From the NCBI GenBank assembly GCA_051453625.1, contig JBOZIK010000001.1, forward strand, positions 101,411,373-101,431,527: 20,155 bases of DNA, read 5' to 3'. Of this stretch, positions 9,335 to 19,341 are shown one piece after another (position 1 is the first letter of the stretch; each line of letters begins with the position of its first letter). This DNA comes from Welwitschia mirabilis (Eukaryota; Gnetophyta; Gnetopsida; Welwitschiales). The translations under genes and the position numbers were made by a program. Below the pieces are notes generated by a model. The model was not told where the DNA came from and searched no databases. It saw nothing but the letters and a program-made list of their open reading frames with translations.

Positions 9335-9411
9335 AACTAAGTATTATTTACCATCAATATCAAAGGGGGAGATTATTGAATTATGTTTTACTAATTGATA
9401 TAAAACTAATG
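9335..9411 (+). repeat. 77-bp exact duplicate across a 100-N gap (copy 2)
   Basis: Identical to 9158-9234. If the two are one sequence, the gap is artificial and the element is about 177 bases shorter than it appears. The polypurine tract in this copy is at 9362-9372. Confidence 0.85.
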
Positions 9412-9487
9412 TATTTTATATAAAAAATTATGAGTATTTTATGCAGAAGAGTTAAAGGTTTTTATAGGTTAAAAGATGGATTCGTAA

Positions 9488-9930
9488 GGGTCAACTGCAT
9501 CTAAAGTAGATAAAAGAAAATGAACTACATCTAGAGGGGTCGATCAAATTTTGATGGGGTCAACCAGACCTATAACTTAGAGAACCAGTGTCCTTAAATC
9601 AAATGGCAAGGGATTGATTGGGCTTTTATGGGGTGGATCGGATTTGAGGACCTAACAGATAATATTTTTAGACTAAGAGGCAAGGGATCGACTAAACCTA
9701 TGATGGAGTTGACCTAACCTATGCACTAAGTAGCTGGTACTAGACAAATCGTGATGGAGTTAACTAGAAATAGGATGGGGTCGACTGAATTGGAATCAAC
9801 CAGATCCATATGGAGTTGACCAGACAGGAAGATATAAAAATCTGGATTGATTAAAACTCTCTATCGGCTAATCTATGTAACTCACGACATCACATGAGAT
9901 CAACCAGATTTTTATGGGGTCAACCGGATA
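9488..9930. repeat. Interspersed GGGGTCGACCGGA-like motif array, right LTR
   Basis: Counterpart of the left-LTR array. Motifs include GGGGTCGATC near 9537, GGGGTCAACCAGACC near 9556, GGGGTCGACTG near 9777 and GGGGTCAACCGG near 9916. Most CpG positions have changed to TG or CA, and often differently from the matching motif in the left LTR, so much of the decay came after insertion. Confidence 0.7.
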
Positions 9931-10044
9931 TAGTGGAAAAGAAATTTTTCTAAACATTATTTATCCATTATCTAGCCATTAGGTAGTTATTTCCTAGTCA
10001 TTGGAAGTACAATTTAAATGTACTAAACCCTAATAGCCTTCTAT

Positions 10045-10053
10045 TATATATAG
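10045..10053 (+). promoter_or_regulatory. Candidate LTR TATA box (TATATATAG)
   Basis: It lies near the middle of the right LTR, between the motif array (U3-like) and the 34-bp repeats. The same site in the left LTR (about 4270) reads TTGTAAATAG, so the box is damaged there. Placement suits an LTR promoter; there is no direct evidence of use. Confidence 0.35.
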
Positions 10054-10336
10054 CTAAGCCATAGATGACCAATTAATTTTTTAGAACTACTTTTATTTAG
10101 ACAAATTTATTGGATCTAAAAGATCAAGCTATATATTTATATTTCTATCATTGTTTTATCTTAGCATCTACATTTCTGACTACAGGAGATCTACCATTGG
10201 CATACTTCATTCAAAGTTTAATCTAGAGATTCATTAATTGTACTTCTATAGGAGGAGAGCTTCATCTATTGTATTGATTTTAGAATGAGTGATATCTATG
10301 TCTTTAAGGCAATACTACATTACTACCCTATTTGCT

Positions 10337-10597
10337 AAAGGTTAAGAATAATTCTTGAAAAGTTCATTTTAAAGGTTGAAACTAAGCTTTGAAAACTCCA
10401 TTCTAAATGTTCAGACTAAGATTTGAAAATTCCATTTTAAAGGCTAAGACTAAGCCTTAAAAAGTTTGTTTTAAAGGTTTAGACTAAGCCTTGAAAAGTC
10501 TATTCTAAAGGTTGAGACTAATACTTGAAACGTTCATTCTAAAGGTTGAGACTTTGCCTAGAAAAGTCTATTTGTAAAGGTTACAGGTAAACTTGGA
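10337..10597 (+). repeat. 34-bp tandem repeats in right LTR (about 8 copies)
   Basis: Same unit as at 4567-4758. Units begin near 10337, 10371, 10405, 10439, 10473, 10507 and 10541, followed by a diverged last one. About two more units than the left LTR, showing gain or loss after, or during, insertion. Confidence 0.8.
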
Positions 10598-10774
10598 ATA
10601 TCTAATGGAATAACAGAGATCCAAGATCTATCTTGGGAGAAGCTGATTATCAAGAGTGGAATAGGGGATTTCCTGAACCACTATAAATCTGGCTTGCATC
10701 AAAGTGGTAGTTTGTACTTTTAGTTTTTGATTCTTTACTTTTAGCATTTTATCATATCATGCACTTCCTAGAAT

Positions 10775-10842
10775 AGTTTATTTAATGTATGTAAGTTGCA
10801 TTTAGACTAATTTATTTCAGTTTATTTAATGTATGTAAGTTG
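10775..10842 (+). repeat. 44-bp partial tandem duplication at right LTR end
   Basis: A 24-base stretch beginning AGTTTATTTAATGTATG occurs at 10775-10798 and again, identical, at 10819-10842. The left LTR has it once. The second copy sits where the left LTR continues with its last 62 bases, so the duplication marks the rearranged LTR end. Confidence 0.7.
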
Positions 10843-10863
10843 TATTTTATCTATTACAAAATT

Positions 10864-11380
10864 ATAAAAAACATAAACCATAAAGGAAATACACATAATA
10901 AAAAGACATAAAAAGAAAAATAGAGTTTTAATTAAAATTTAATCAACATCTATGTTACAAAGAACCAGCACTCAATGAATGATACACATCCAATATGTCT
11001 TTTTGTAATAACAATGGATGGTTCTCCCACCCTTCGATCTCTTATCACGAGAATTTTGAATGCTAAAGAAGATAAAAATGGAGTTGAGGGTAGAGGAGGT
11101 ATTTGTTACAAAAGAGATTTTAAAATCAAACAACACTAATAGATATGCCAATAATCTTAACAGCTACATAAGAAGATGTAAGATACATGACTAGAATTTG
11201 ATGAATTTTGGTGAATCATTTACTTTAGGTGTCATTCTGCTTATCATCCAGACATCACAAGAGATGATGCCATATCATATGAGTTCCACATTAGCTACCA
11301 GATTGATTCAGTAAGCATCCTCCTTAGGTTAAGTATTTTTATCATTTATATAGTCATTTGAATGATTAGGTGGATGATGG
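10864..11380 (-). mobile_element. Minus-strand LTR fragment, related to LTR at 18582-19290
   Basis: Reverse-complemented, this region aligns in order with the plus-strand sequence near 18800-19240. Shared stretches include CAGAATGACAC (about 11229 versus 18950), AAATTCT..TGA.AAGAGATCGAAGGG (about 11024-11055 versus 19110-19142), CCATCC just after it, and GTAACA.AGATGT (about 10950 versus 19223). Divergence is high. I read it as the LTR of the minus-strand gypsy element whose gag is at 1000-3010, separated from it by the nested element. Its start near 11380-11440 abuts copia RT. Assignment to that gypsy element is inference. Confidence 0.55.
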
Positions 11381-11499
11381 ATTTTTAGAAAGTGTTTCTT
11401 ATATCATTTTAATCTCTTTGATTACACAACTATTACTTTAGATAGGAAGCATACTAAATTGCTTCAAATGTAATAAATGTAATGAAGATTACATGTTTT

Positions 11500-12130
11500 C
11501 ATGATATTTGCCTTAGCTCTTTATTTTTATCGAAACTCAGCATAAACCTATCTAATGTTCTACAAAATTACTCAAAATCCCTTATAATATATATATAATT
11601 TGATAGTAAAACATGGATCCAAAAATAATATTGTCAACATAGATTTGAATAAGGATGAATTTTTACTTACTCTTCTTAATAAATAAAGTTTTATTTATCA
11701 CACATCCAAGTAAACTGTTCTAAAAAGAAATGAGATATGTTATACTTACTAGTCTTAAGGCATTTATTTTATTTCATAGAGAGATTTATTTAACCTATAA
11801 ATATGATTAAAAAAATCTAATTATTTAGAAAATGCTATTATACATAAAGTGATTAATTTAACATTTTATTTTGAAAAATATTTTTTATATTCATACAAAA
11901 TATTTTAAATTTATAATATCATAACAAATTCATAAAAGTCTAATATATTGTAATATATCTACAAGGAAAAATATCTCTTAAAATCTAATATTTTTCATTT
12001 GACTATATCCTTAATCTACTAGTTTTGATATATTTCTTATAACTTGAAAGTTCTCATGCAATTTATTCTTAAATATTCATGTACTTCCTATGATATTTTC
12101 TTCCTTAAGTCTTAAAACAAACTATTATAC
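11500..12130 (-). pseudogene. Ty1/copia reverse transcriptase remnant
   Basis: Minus-strand reading, in order: VIRNISKLVD then GYSQMKNIRF and EIFFLVDILQYIRLL (about 11935-12080), matching 'RNKARLVAQGY...GIDYxETFAPVARLEAIRLL'. Next MNIKNIFQN (about 11890), matching 'MDVKSAFLNG'. Then HIYRLNKSLYEIK (about 11770-11808), matching 'HVYKLxKALYGLKQAPR'. Then IYVDNIIFGS at 11615-11644, matching 'IYVDDIIFGS', and FMLSFDKNKEL near 11530-11560. The first catalytic Asp and the second Asp of the YVDD box are both Asn, so it is inactive besides its many stops. RT would have copied the element RNA in the particle. The RNase H part that should follow (below 11500) is absent; an LTR fragment lies there instead. 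Confidence 0.78.
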
Positions 12131-12679
12131 TTTATTTTATTAAATTAATTTAGTTATTCTTACACTGCATTTATCCAACATTCATTATTTTTGACCTCTT
12201 AAAAGCTCTTAGGTTTTAAGTAGAGTCAAAAAATACATTTGCACAAATTAAAATTCTTATCTTTATCTTGTCAAATACATAATTAATAATTAAATTAATT
12301 TATAAGTTCTTAGGCATAAAAATTTCTTTGTATTTTTTTTCCTTTCAAGGAGAAAAGCTGATAGATTTCTTTGATGAGGAAGAAGGACTAAAGGATATAG
12401 AAGTAAATGTTTGGATGTTGGATTTTATTATTTCTTAGATTAAATATAGCTCTTATTTACTCTCTTCAACTTTGCTTTTAATTTCATTAATATTCATGTG
12501 CTCATACTCATCCACTCTACTAGATCTTAAGTTGAATAATCTATATGCCTTGCTAATATTTGAATAGCACTTTAAATAGAAAAAAAAAGAAAAAAGGAAA
12601 AAGAAAAGAAAAAAAAGGAAAAAAAACCTTCTACTAATTTGAAGCTAAACTTTTTGATTTTTTTCTAACATCATTCAAA
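12131..12679 (-). other. Integrase-to-RT linker of the minus copia element
   Basis: No firm motif; by position it is the variable region between integrase and RT of the minus-strand copia remnant. It includes a purine-only A/G tract at 12579-12626 on the plus strand, a low-complexity insertion or expansion. Confidence 0.5.
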
Positions 12680-13345
12680 ATATAGCACTACTTCTAAAGA
12701 TTTTAAAATATGATACAATGGGTTTCTTAATCTTCCAAATATCATAAAAAGTATTAATTATTTAAATTCTTGAAAAGGCATGTTTGGAAATATAACATGT
12801 AATGTTGAATTCCTTAATCCCAAAACATTTAACTATATCTTTTTTCGTAGATCATAGTTCTTATTATCTCTTATAATATGGTGTTCTTACTTTTAACTAT
12901 ACCATTCTGTTGGGGTGTCTTAGGGGTTTAAAATGCATGAATAATGCCTATATTTAGTATCTAATCTTTTATACAACATCTTAAATTTATCAAAAATCTC
13001 AATTTTATGTCTTTAAAAGAAAACCCATGAGAATCATACAAATAAATCAAATATAACTAAGATATACTTATTTTTTCTAAGACTTTCAATGGAACCTAGG
13101 CCTACTATGTCTAAATAAAGTATGTGTAAAGCTCTTTTGGAAGTAGTTTAATCACATTTTATGAATCAATTCCAAATTTACTTACTTAGATGATAATATA
13201 ACATAATTATCCTTTAACTTTATCAATTTTATAAATACCCTTAGCTAGATCATTCTTAATTATGTTATACAAATTCTTTGTTTTACATGATTTAGACACT
13301 TGTGCTAAAGCTTATTCTCTTAAGAAAAAATACAAGATAGGCATT
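12680..13345 (-). pseudogene. Ty1/copia integrase remnant with GAG-pre-integrase region
   Basis: Minus strand, in order: LYNIIKNDLAKGIYKIDK (about 13230-13285), matching the pre-integrase 'ISKLxKKDLVRGLPKL'. Then LYLDIVGLGSIESLRKNKYI (about 13058-13120), matching 'LHLDLFGPxxxxSLGGKxYFL' with the first catalytic Asp kept. Then FSWVFF and RHKIEIFDKFKML (about 12995-13045). Then TPKTPQQNGIVKSKN (about 12880-12925), matching 'TPxTPQQNGVVERKN', and YDIWKIKKPIVSYFKIF (about 12700-12755), matching 'YELWKGRKPNISYFxxFG'. Between FKML and TPKTP roughly 30 residues are missing, including the 'RSDNGGEF' segment with the second catalytic Asp. Integrase would have inserted the DNA copy into the genome. Clear family, dead gene. 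Confidence 0.82.
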
Positions 13346-13700
13346 AACTTTCTAGTTCTTTCTTAATGAAATAAATGATTTCATCTATATAACTAAAAAG
13401 ACTAAGTTTATCATTCCTATCTAATACATGATAATTAGAAGTACTAAAGAGAACATACATAACTTTTCATAAAGTTGATTAATGTTAAGAAGATTATTAT
13501 TCAACTTGTTTAGATAAAGTGTATTTTGGATTATGGGAAACTCCTTATCTATAATGGTTTAAATTCCTTCCACCATTTCCGTTTATTATCTTTAAAAGCC
13601 ACAACATATCTATCATTTTTTTTCATGGTAGTAAATCTACAAGTATCCTCTATCATGTTCCTTAGACATCCATTGTTAAAATACTAGTGAACATCATTAG
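13346..13700 (-). pseudogene. Ty1/copia protease remnant of the minus element
   Basis: YFNNGCLRNMIEDTCRFTTM and a following VVAFKDNKR (about 13590-13690, minus) match the copia protease pattern 'WYLDSGCSRHMTGDxxxFxxL...VxFGDNxKGK'. The Asp is Asn and Ser-Arg-His is altered, so it is inactive. The further sequence reads LYLNKLNNNLLNINQLY (about 13450-13500), matching 'VLYVxxLKHNLLSISQLC'. It lies directly upstream of the integrase remnant, the normal copia order. Confidence 0.72.
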
Positions 13701-15470
13701 TAGTAGTTAAATTTATGTGCATAAAAAAACCTTTTATGAGATTTACCATTACTAAATCTCATATTAAAATTTGACTATTTTCTAATGAATTAAAATCTAG
13801 GTAATATACCAAATTTAGATAATGTATTAGTAACATGACAAATCAACTTAGTGTATCTAAAAATATTACAAAATTAATATATAGAATACTTCCTATTCTT
13901 TTGACTAAACTTAACATTATATGAGTAGGATTAGATATCACATGATTTGTTATGTTTAGAATGGTAACCTTTACCATTTGATATTAAAAGTATTTTACCT
14001 AAAGATATAAGAAGAATGGAGGAAAGTAATGGTTTGTATACCAATGAAGTCTAGTTAGGATGAGACCTTCTGTTGAATAACATATTATCCAGTAAGCAAA
14101 TACCTATGGAGAAATTTAAAGTAATTCTATATAATTTATTAATTTTCAATAATAAGCACTTAAATTCTCATTTTTTAACATTGAAAACGTTTTAAAGATA
14201 TCTGATCTTTTTCATAATGTGCAAATTTCCCCCCAAGTATTTTAATAATATTATGCTAAGAATGACTTAGCATGATCTTAATCCTTAGCCTTTTCATCAT
14301 TCACATCTTCTTTGATCTCTTCATCAAATTTGAATTTTGAGAAATAATCTCCATCATCATCATTACTTTTCTAATTCATTCTATGATATAAAATACTTGC
14401 TAAGTCTAATTCACAAGGCTTATTCAAATCAAAATAAAAACATCATTAACTTTTAACAAAAGGAATACATTGTAATAAGTAAAAGACATTAATGATAAAA
14501 TTGTATCATTTTAGCCTTCTTTGGCACAATCATTATCACTATCCCAGGTAGCCATGTCACATTTCTTCTTAAATATCTTTATTGATATTATATTTTTCTT
14601 TGAACATTTAAATGTTATATTTCCAAATCCTTTAGATTTATAGCCTTATCTACCTTTTTCCTTTTGGCCTACTCTTGGGCCTATGAGATAAATCATCATG
14701 ATCCTTTTTATTTCTTTCCTTTTTAACTATTAACAATCCTAAGTTTCCTAGTGAATAGTTCTAAATATTAATCCATGTTAGAATTAAATTTCAATTATGA
14801 TAAACTATAAATTTTATGCCCTACTCTATAAGAAGATAATTGGTTAACATTTAATGCATACCTTTGTTTTTCTTACCGTTATATTCTTAATTCAAAAGCA
14901 AGGATATTTTTTCAACATAATCTTTTTAATGTTCTTAATATATTTAATTGAAATTAATTTCTTCTTACATGTGTTGATGAGAATATCTTCTAAACTAAGT
15001 GGTTCGCCAAGCCCCCATTCATGGTTGATTGTCTTCATTATTTTATTATTAAATTCTATGAAAGTTACATCTGCTTACATCCTAATCCAATTGAATTTAA
15101 TCATAAGCATCTATTTCTTTATCTCTTATTTTTATTTTTCTTTAGAGATTACTTGTAACTAGTTTCAAATTTCTTTAACAATTAAAAAAATTCTTACCTT
15201 TTTATATTCTTTTGGATTAATATTGTAGAAAATTAAATTCATGTTTTTCTTGTTTAGAATTGCTTGATCCTTCTCACCATCTAATCATTGACTTCTTACT
15301 TTGAATACTAGCATGTTTACATCATCTATTACTAGGGATATCATTGGAGGTAATAATCCTTCTTATACTTATTTCCTAGTAGTAAACACTCATGACTTCA
15401 ATAAATAATTACATCTTTGACTTTCCAAACTCATAAATATCACCATTGAACTAGGAAGAATGGTTGAGTA
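13701..15470 (-). pseudogene. Ty1/copia gag remnant of the minus element
   Basis: Minus strand. Near 15400-15460 is SSFNGDIYEFGKSKM then LFIEVMSVY, resembling the copia Gag start 'xFNGxNYxFWKxxMxxFI'. Near 15000-15080 is FNNKIMKTINHEWGLGEPLS, resembling the UBN2 'FxxIINxLxxLGxxxS'. Near 14540-14640 KGFGNITFKCSKKN (half of a CCHC knuckle; its first Cys pair is lost) precedes KKCDMATWDSDNDCAKEG, the 'KKALMATWDDSDSxxxEE' stretch typical of SIRE/Tork-like Gags. An acidic stretch lies at 14290-14370. Sequence at 13880-14000 may match the second knuckle. Stops and shifts are dense. The post-knuckle part is convincing, the N-terminal part moderately so. Confidence 0.6.
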
Positions 15471-15479
15471 ACTAGTATT

Positions 15480-17890
15480 CAATATTGACTTTTTGTTAAA
15501 TAACTAAAAGATAATAAAAGTACATATTAAAAATATTTAATATTAGTTGTGATTATCCCAGAGAGAAGTCATGAATAAAATATCTAATGTAATTCTTACA
15601 ATTTTATCATATAATAAAATTTAGCATATGAGGATTTATAATGTAATAAATATTGTGATAATAAAGTTAATAATTTAAGGATTCCTAACTAAGATAAATA
15701 ATACTTTAAATTTAAATTCATAAAAAACTAAATTAAATAATTAAGACAATGGAATAAAAAGTAAGCGAAATAAGCATCTTTTATTTATTCATAAGTTTAT
15801 ACATCACTCTCATGAAACTTTTTAATAGTCATTAATAATATAACAAGAATTTATAATTGAGGATCATTGAACTTAGAGGAGAGGAATAAATAATTTTTAT
15901 CTAAAATTATGAAATTACAAATATTGGCTCATAAATGATTAAAAAATAATACTTACTAATTTGTCTAGTTTCCTCACCTATGTGCATACACACTCAAAGA
16001 ATAGACCTTTACATAACTTTAGATAGTGGTGCTTATAATTAAAATGATGGTCTTAGAAATACTAGTTACCTCATAAGTTTATTATAGGAGATGCTTCTCA
16101 CATGGTAGAAATATCAACCACTAAAATTTTAAGCTTTCTAATTAATAAGTTCTCATAAAGACTTAAAAGTTTATTTTAGAAACCCCTACATGAATTATCT
16201 TATAACTTTAGAATCCCAACCAAAGAAATCTAATAGATTAAGTAATGATAGAAAAATATAAGGGATTAATAATGATTTATGCAATATGAAAAACAACAAA
16301 CTAAGTGCCAAAAAGAAAAGAAATAATTACTAACCTAATTAGTATAGATCCTTATGCTTCTTGGCTTATGATTCCATCAAGAATCATAGACAAAAGATTC
16401 TTTTACAATTATAGTACCTATTTTTCTTTCAAAATTAACCTTCATTATTACGGTACTAAATTAGAATTATCATTTCAAGTTCAATTAAATTCCTTATTTT
16501 CTAACTTAATTTTTTAATTATTTAACTTAGAAGTATTTTCCTTTTAGATTACTTTATAAAAATCCCTTTAATATATCTAATAAGTATTACTAAACTATCT
16601 AAGCCATTAATGGCTAATTTTAACTTTGTATTGATTTATATTAAAGTTGTGCTTAATGATTAAAGACAAATTTAAATGGGTTAGACATATTTCACAAGTA
16701 AAGATTTATTTCATTAGCTATATGCTATGTTGATGATATTTTACATGGTAAATCTTGATATCTTGAGAAACATGAATTCACTATTAAAATATTTTAAAAG
16801 TTACTTATTCTAGAGTATTAAATTCATCCTTAATGAAGTTCATAAGAGATGTTTTCTAAGAGTTAGAGACATCTTTTATCAAATGCTTTAGTTTTAGTAA
16901 AGACATCTTTGGAGGATTGAAGACATCCTTAAGTGTTATAGCTATTTTCAACTCTTGATAGACATCTCTATATATTGTAATTCTTATAGCATAATGAATG
17001 CTAGTTAAAAATTAAATTATGTTTGCCTAGTTTAGTAATGTCTTTAGTGATGAGAGTTGTATTTAGTAACTTTAAGACATATTTAACTAAAATTCTCCTA
17101 GACCTCTAATCATTCATCCAAAACATAAGGAACATCGTATTTAATAAGTAACATCATTAAAGAGTTTTCCAATAATACTCTACTTTTTAATAATTTTAAA
17201 AACTTAGAAAATCTATTATGTAATATGATAAAGGAACTCGGTATGACATATAGAGATTTTCATTTAAACTAATGCTTGTAAATGTATTTCAGTAATACAT
17301 CATATCTAATAAAAAATGTAGGAGGTACTCATAATTAAACTAAGAGATTTAGTTACAAATACATAATGAAGTAAAAAACACAAAAAATACTAAATAAGTA
17401 TAAGAGAAACAAAATAATTATGTGCTAAATTTTTGTGAATGAATCTTATAAAGAAAGAAAAGTGAAGTAGAAGATAAGTTAATAGATTAACCTTACAATA
17501 TGGTGCTAAACTAGTTTGTGAAGACTAAAGATTACATATTCATGTTTTACCACCTAAGCAGATCCATTGCTATGTATTTATTAATAAGAAGGATTTACCA
17601 ATGGATATATTTATCCTTAATAAAAGTTATAAAATCATAATCTATCTCAATGATTAGACATCGTTTATTTGAATCTTGATCAATCCATATTTGAACTTGG
17701 AATACCTCATCATAAAGATGTTATTATTCATCTACCCATTGCAAAATTACCACTATAGATCCTAAAATATAATGGTTATAATAAGGGCTTACTACTATAG
17801 ATGTTTAAAGCATTTTATTTTTAGCATAATTATAACCACTGCTTTATCAAATGGAATTTTTATACATCAAGGTATGCATTGTTAAATTAA
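15480..17890. other. AT-rich stretch without recognisable genes
   Basis: I see no coherent coding, tRNA, rRNA or clear repeat over this 2.4 kb. By position the first part should hold the leader and 5' LTR of the minus-strand copia element, and the last part the interior of the plus-strand element ending near 18580, but neither boundary is visible. A reverse-strand near-match to a Met-tRNA primer site (GCTTATGATTCCA at 16364-16376) is too poor to use. Four AGACATC motifs lie at 16867-16967 (see findings). Confidence 0.5.
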
Positions 17891-18580
17891 GTGATGTTAT
17901 GATTTCTTTCATGTGAGTCTACTAGGTTATAATTTCAAATATATTAGCTATCTTTTATTTATATTACCTTTTATCCATTTTTTTGTTTTATTTTGTTGTT
18001 TAGTTAGTTATTTCAAAGTAATTTCCGTATTTTCTTATCATTTTCGCCCCTTAACATTTAATATTTTTCTTACTCAGTTTTCAATAAAGAGTTGATTTAT
18101 TACTTAAATGATTTTATTTAATAATTTTGTGATTTTTATTTTTTTGTATTTTTGAGTTTCTTAATGCTACTCATAATCATAATCATTTTGTGATGAAAAG
18201 TTTTCATTATCCACTTTTTCTTTGCTTGTCAGAATATTTCATACATCTATATTTTTAAAATTTGACAATTCTTTACTTAGATTTATACTTAATTTTAAAT
18301 TTTTTTCAAATTAAAAAAATCCATCATCTACCTTCTCACTCTTATCTACTTTCTTTACTTTATTATGCAATATGAGACATATCGTTTTTCTTTACTTTAT
18401 CTTATAAGATATAATTTTAAATTTTCCATACACATGATGCATAAATGATTATTTTGATATAATCTGTGTTTTATAAGCCTAGTTTATAAGTTTTAAATTG
18501 ACTTTTTGTAAAACAAATTGACTTGCATTCATGGTTTTTTGCCTAGTTTTTTCAGGAATTAACAAAGACTAAGTGGGAGG
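17891..18580 (+). mobile_element. Probable 3' end of a plus-strand gypsy-type element with polypurine tract
   Basis: The stretch GTGAGTCTACTAGGTTATAA, then T-rich sequence and a TTTCCGTATTTTCTTATCATTTTCGCC-like segment (about 18020-18048), resembles the untranslated 3' region of plant Athila/Tat-type gypsy elements as I remember it. It ends with AAAGACTAAGTGGGAGG (18564-18580), a purine-rich tract like the usual 'ACTAAGTTTGGGGG' tract before a gypsy LTR. No coding was recognised here. Confidence is modest because resemblance in noncoding DNA is hard to judge by eye. Confidence 0.4.
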
Positions 18581-18581
18581 T

Positions 18582-19290
18582 TGTTTGTGATATTAATTTG
18601 TGATTATTTAATGGAATTTTATGAGATATTTTATAGGATATTTGCACAAGTTTAGATGCAATTATAAATATTTTAAAGACTAATAGAAGATCTCAGAAAT
18701 ATGTAATACTTATTAATATTTAAGGCATTTAAGACACATTCTGATACATAGAGATTTAGAGGTAGATTATAGACAAAAATGCTAGCTTCTTCTTAATAAA
18801 TGATTAAAGAAGCTTCATCTCATCTGTCCTCCTCATGACGGATAGGATGATGACAACATTTAATGCTGACGTGGATTGCTAAAACACTACTGAGTTATCC
18901 TTTATAACGAGTTATTGTCTTCAACATCATCTAAATGATAGTCAGAATGACACTGACATTGTAACTCACTCTAATAGCTAATATTTGATCATTTTGTCTA
19001 TTAATTTTATGTAAATGAGTGGGTTTTGTAATGTATTTTATTTTTTGTTTTCTATTTTGTAATCATATAAATAAGTTCCCCTTTAAATCCCCTCTATATC
19101 TTTATTTGCATTAGAAATTCTTATGACAAGAGATCGAAGGGCTGGAGATCCATCCTTGTAGTTTGAGAGAGACATTTTTCCTAGTGTTGGGAAGTGTTTC
19201 CTCCATTAAGTTGTAGGTACTTGGTAACACAGATGTGCTTCTAATACAAAAATACTTCTTTTATGATTTTAATGCATGTTTGTTTCTCAC
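18582..19290 (+). mobile_element. Plus-strand LTR-like sequence, right end uncertain
   Basis: It starts TGTTTGTGATATT right after the purine tract. It contains CATCATCT..ATGAT patches, a TATA box (TATAAATA, 19066-19073), and 40-60 bases later the AAGAGATCGAAGGG stretch shared with the inverted fragment at 10864-11380. A CT-rich stretch and the TATA position suit a U3/R boundary near 19090-19110. The homology runs to about 19240. The end is not defined: no CA plus primer-binding site was found, so 19290 (after TTCTCACA) is only a guess. Confidence 0.45.
19066..19073 (+). promoter_or_regulatory. TATA box of the plus-strand LTR
   Basis: TATAAATA followed by AGTTCCCCTTT, the common 'TATAAATAGG..CCC' arrangement of plant LTR promoters. 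It lies about 480 bases into the LTR-like sequence. Function is inferred from placement. Confidence 0.4.
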
Positions 19291-19341
19291 ACTCATAGCT
19301 TATGTTACTTCTGATCTATGATAGTTTCTTTAGTGATATAG

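Larger units (their letters stand above)
9374..10858 (+). mobile_element. Right (3') LTR of the nested copia-like element
   Basis: Homologous to 3529-5043 from its start (TATTGAATTATG) to about 10820, with the same motif array (9488-9930), repeat array (10337-10597) and flanking order. The last 62 or so bases of the left LTR (containing the CACCCCTCCCC stretch) are missing. They are replaced by a partial 44-bp tandem duplication, and the probable end is the CA at 10857-10858. TATATATAG at 10045-10053 is the best TATA-box candidate; the matching place in the left LTR is eroded. The end position is uncertain. Confidence 0.8.

Noticed and set aside
14854-15162. Open 102-codon plus-strand frame, hydrophobic
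   Set aside because: It lies opposite minus-strand copia gag sequence; hydrophobic runs come from T-rich codons.
16364-16376. Reverse-strand near-match to the tRNA-Met primer-binding site
   Set aside because: Needs mismatches plus an inserted base, and no LTR end could be seen next to it.
16721-16740. Plus-strand reading CYVDDIL, like a reverse transcriptase active site
   Set aside because: No other RT motif lies before or after it in any frame, and the following residues do not resemble copia or gypsy RT. Chance is likely in AT-rich sequence.
17913-18095. Open 60-codon hydrophobic plus-strand frame
   Set aside because: T-rich noncoding sequence reads as Phe/Leu/Ile; no start context or family match, and it lies in a probable retrotransposon 3' region.
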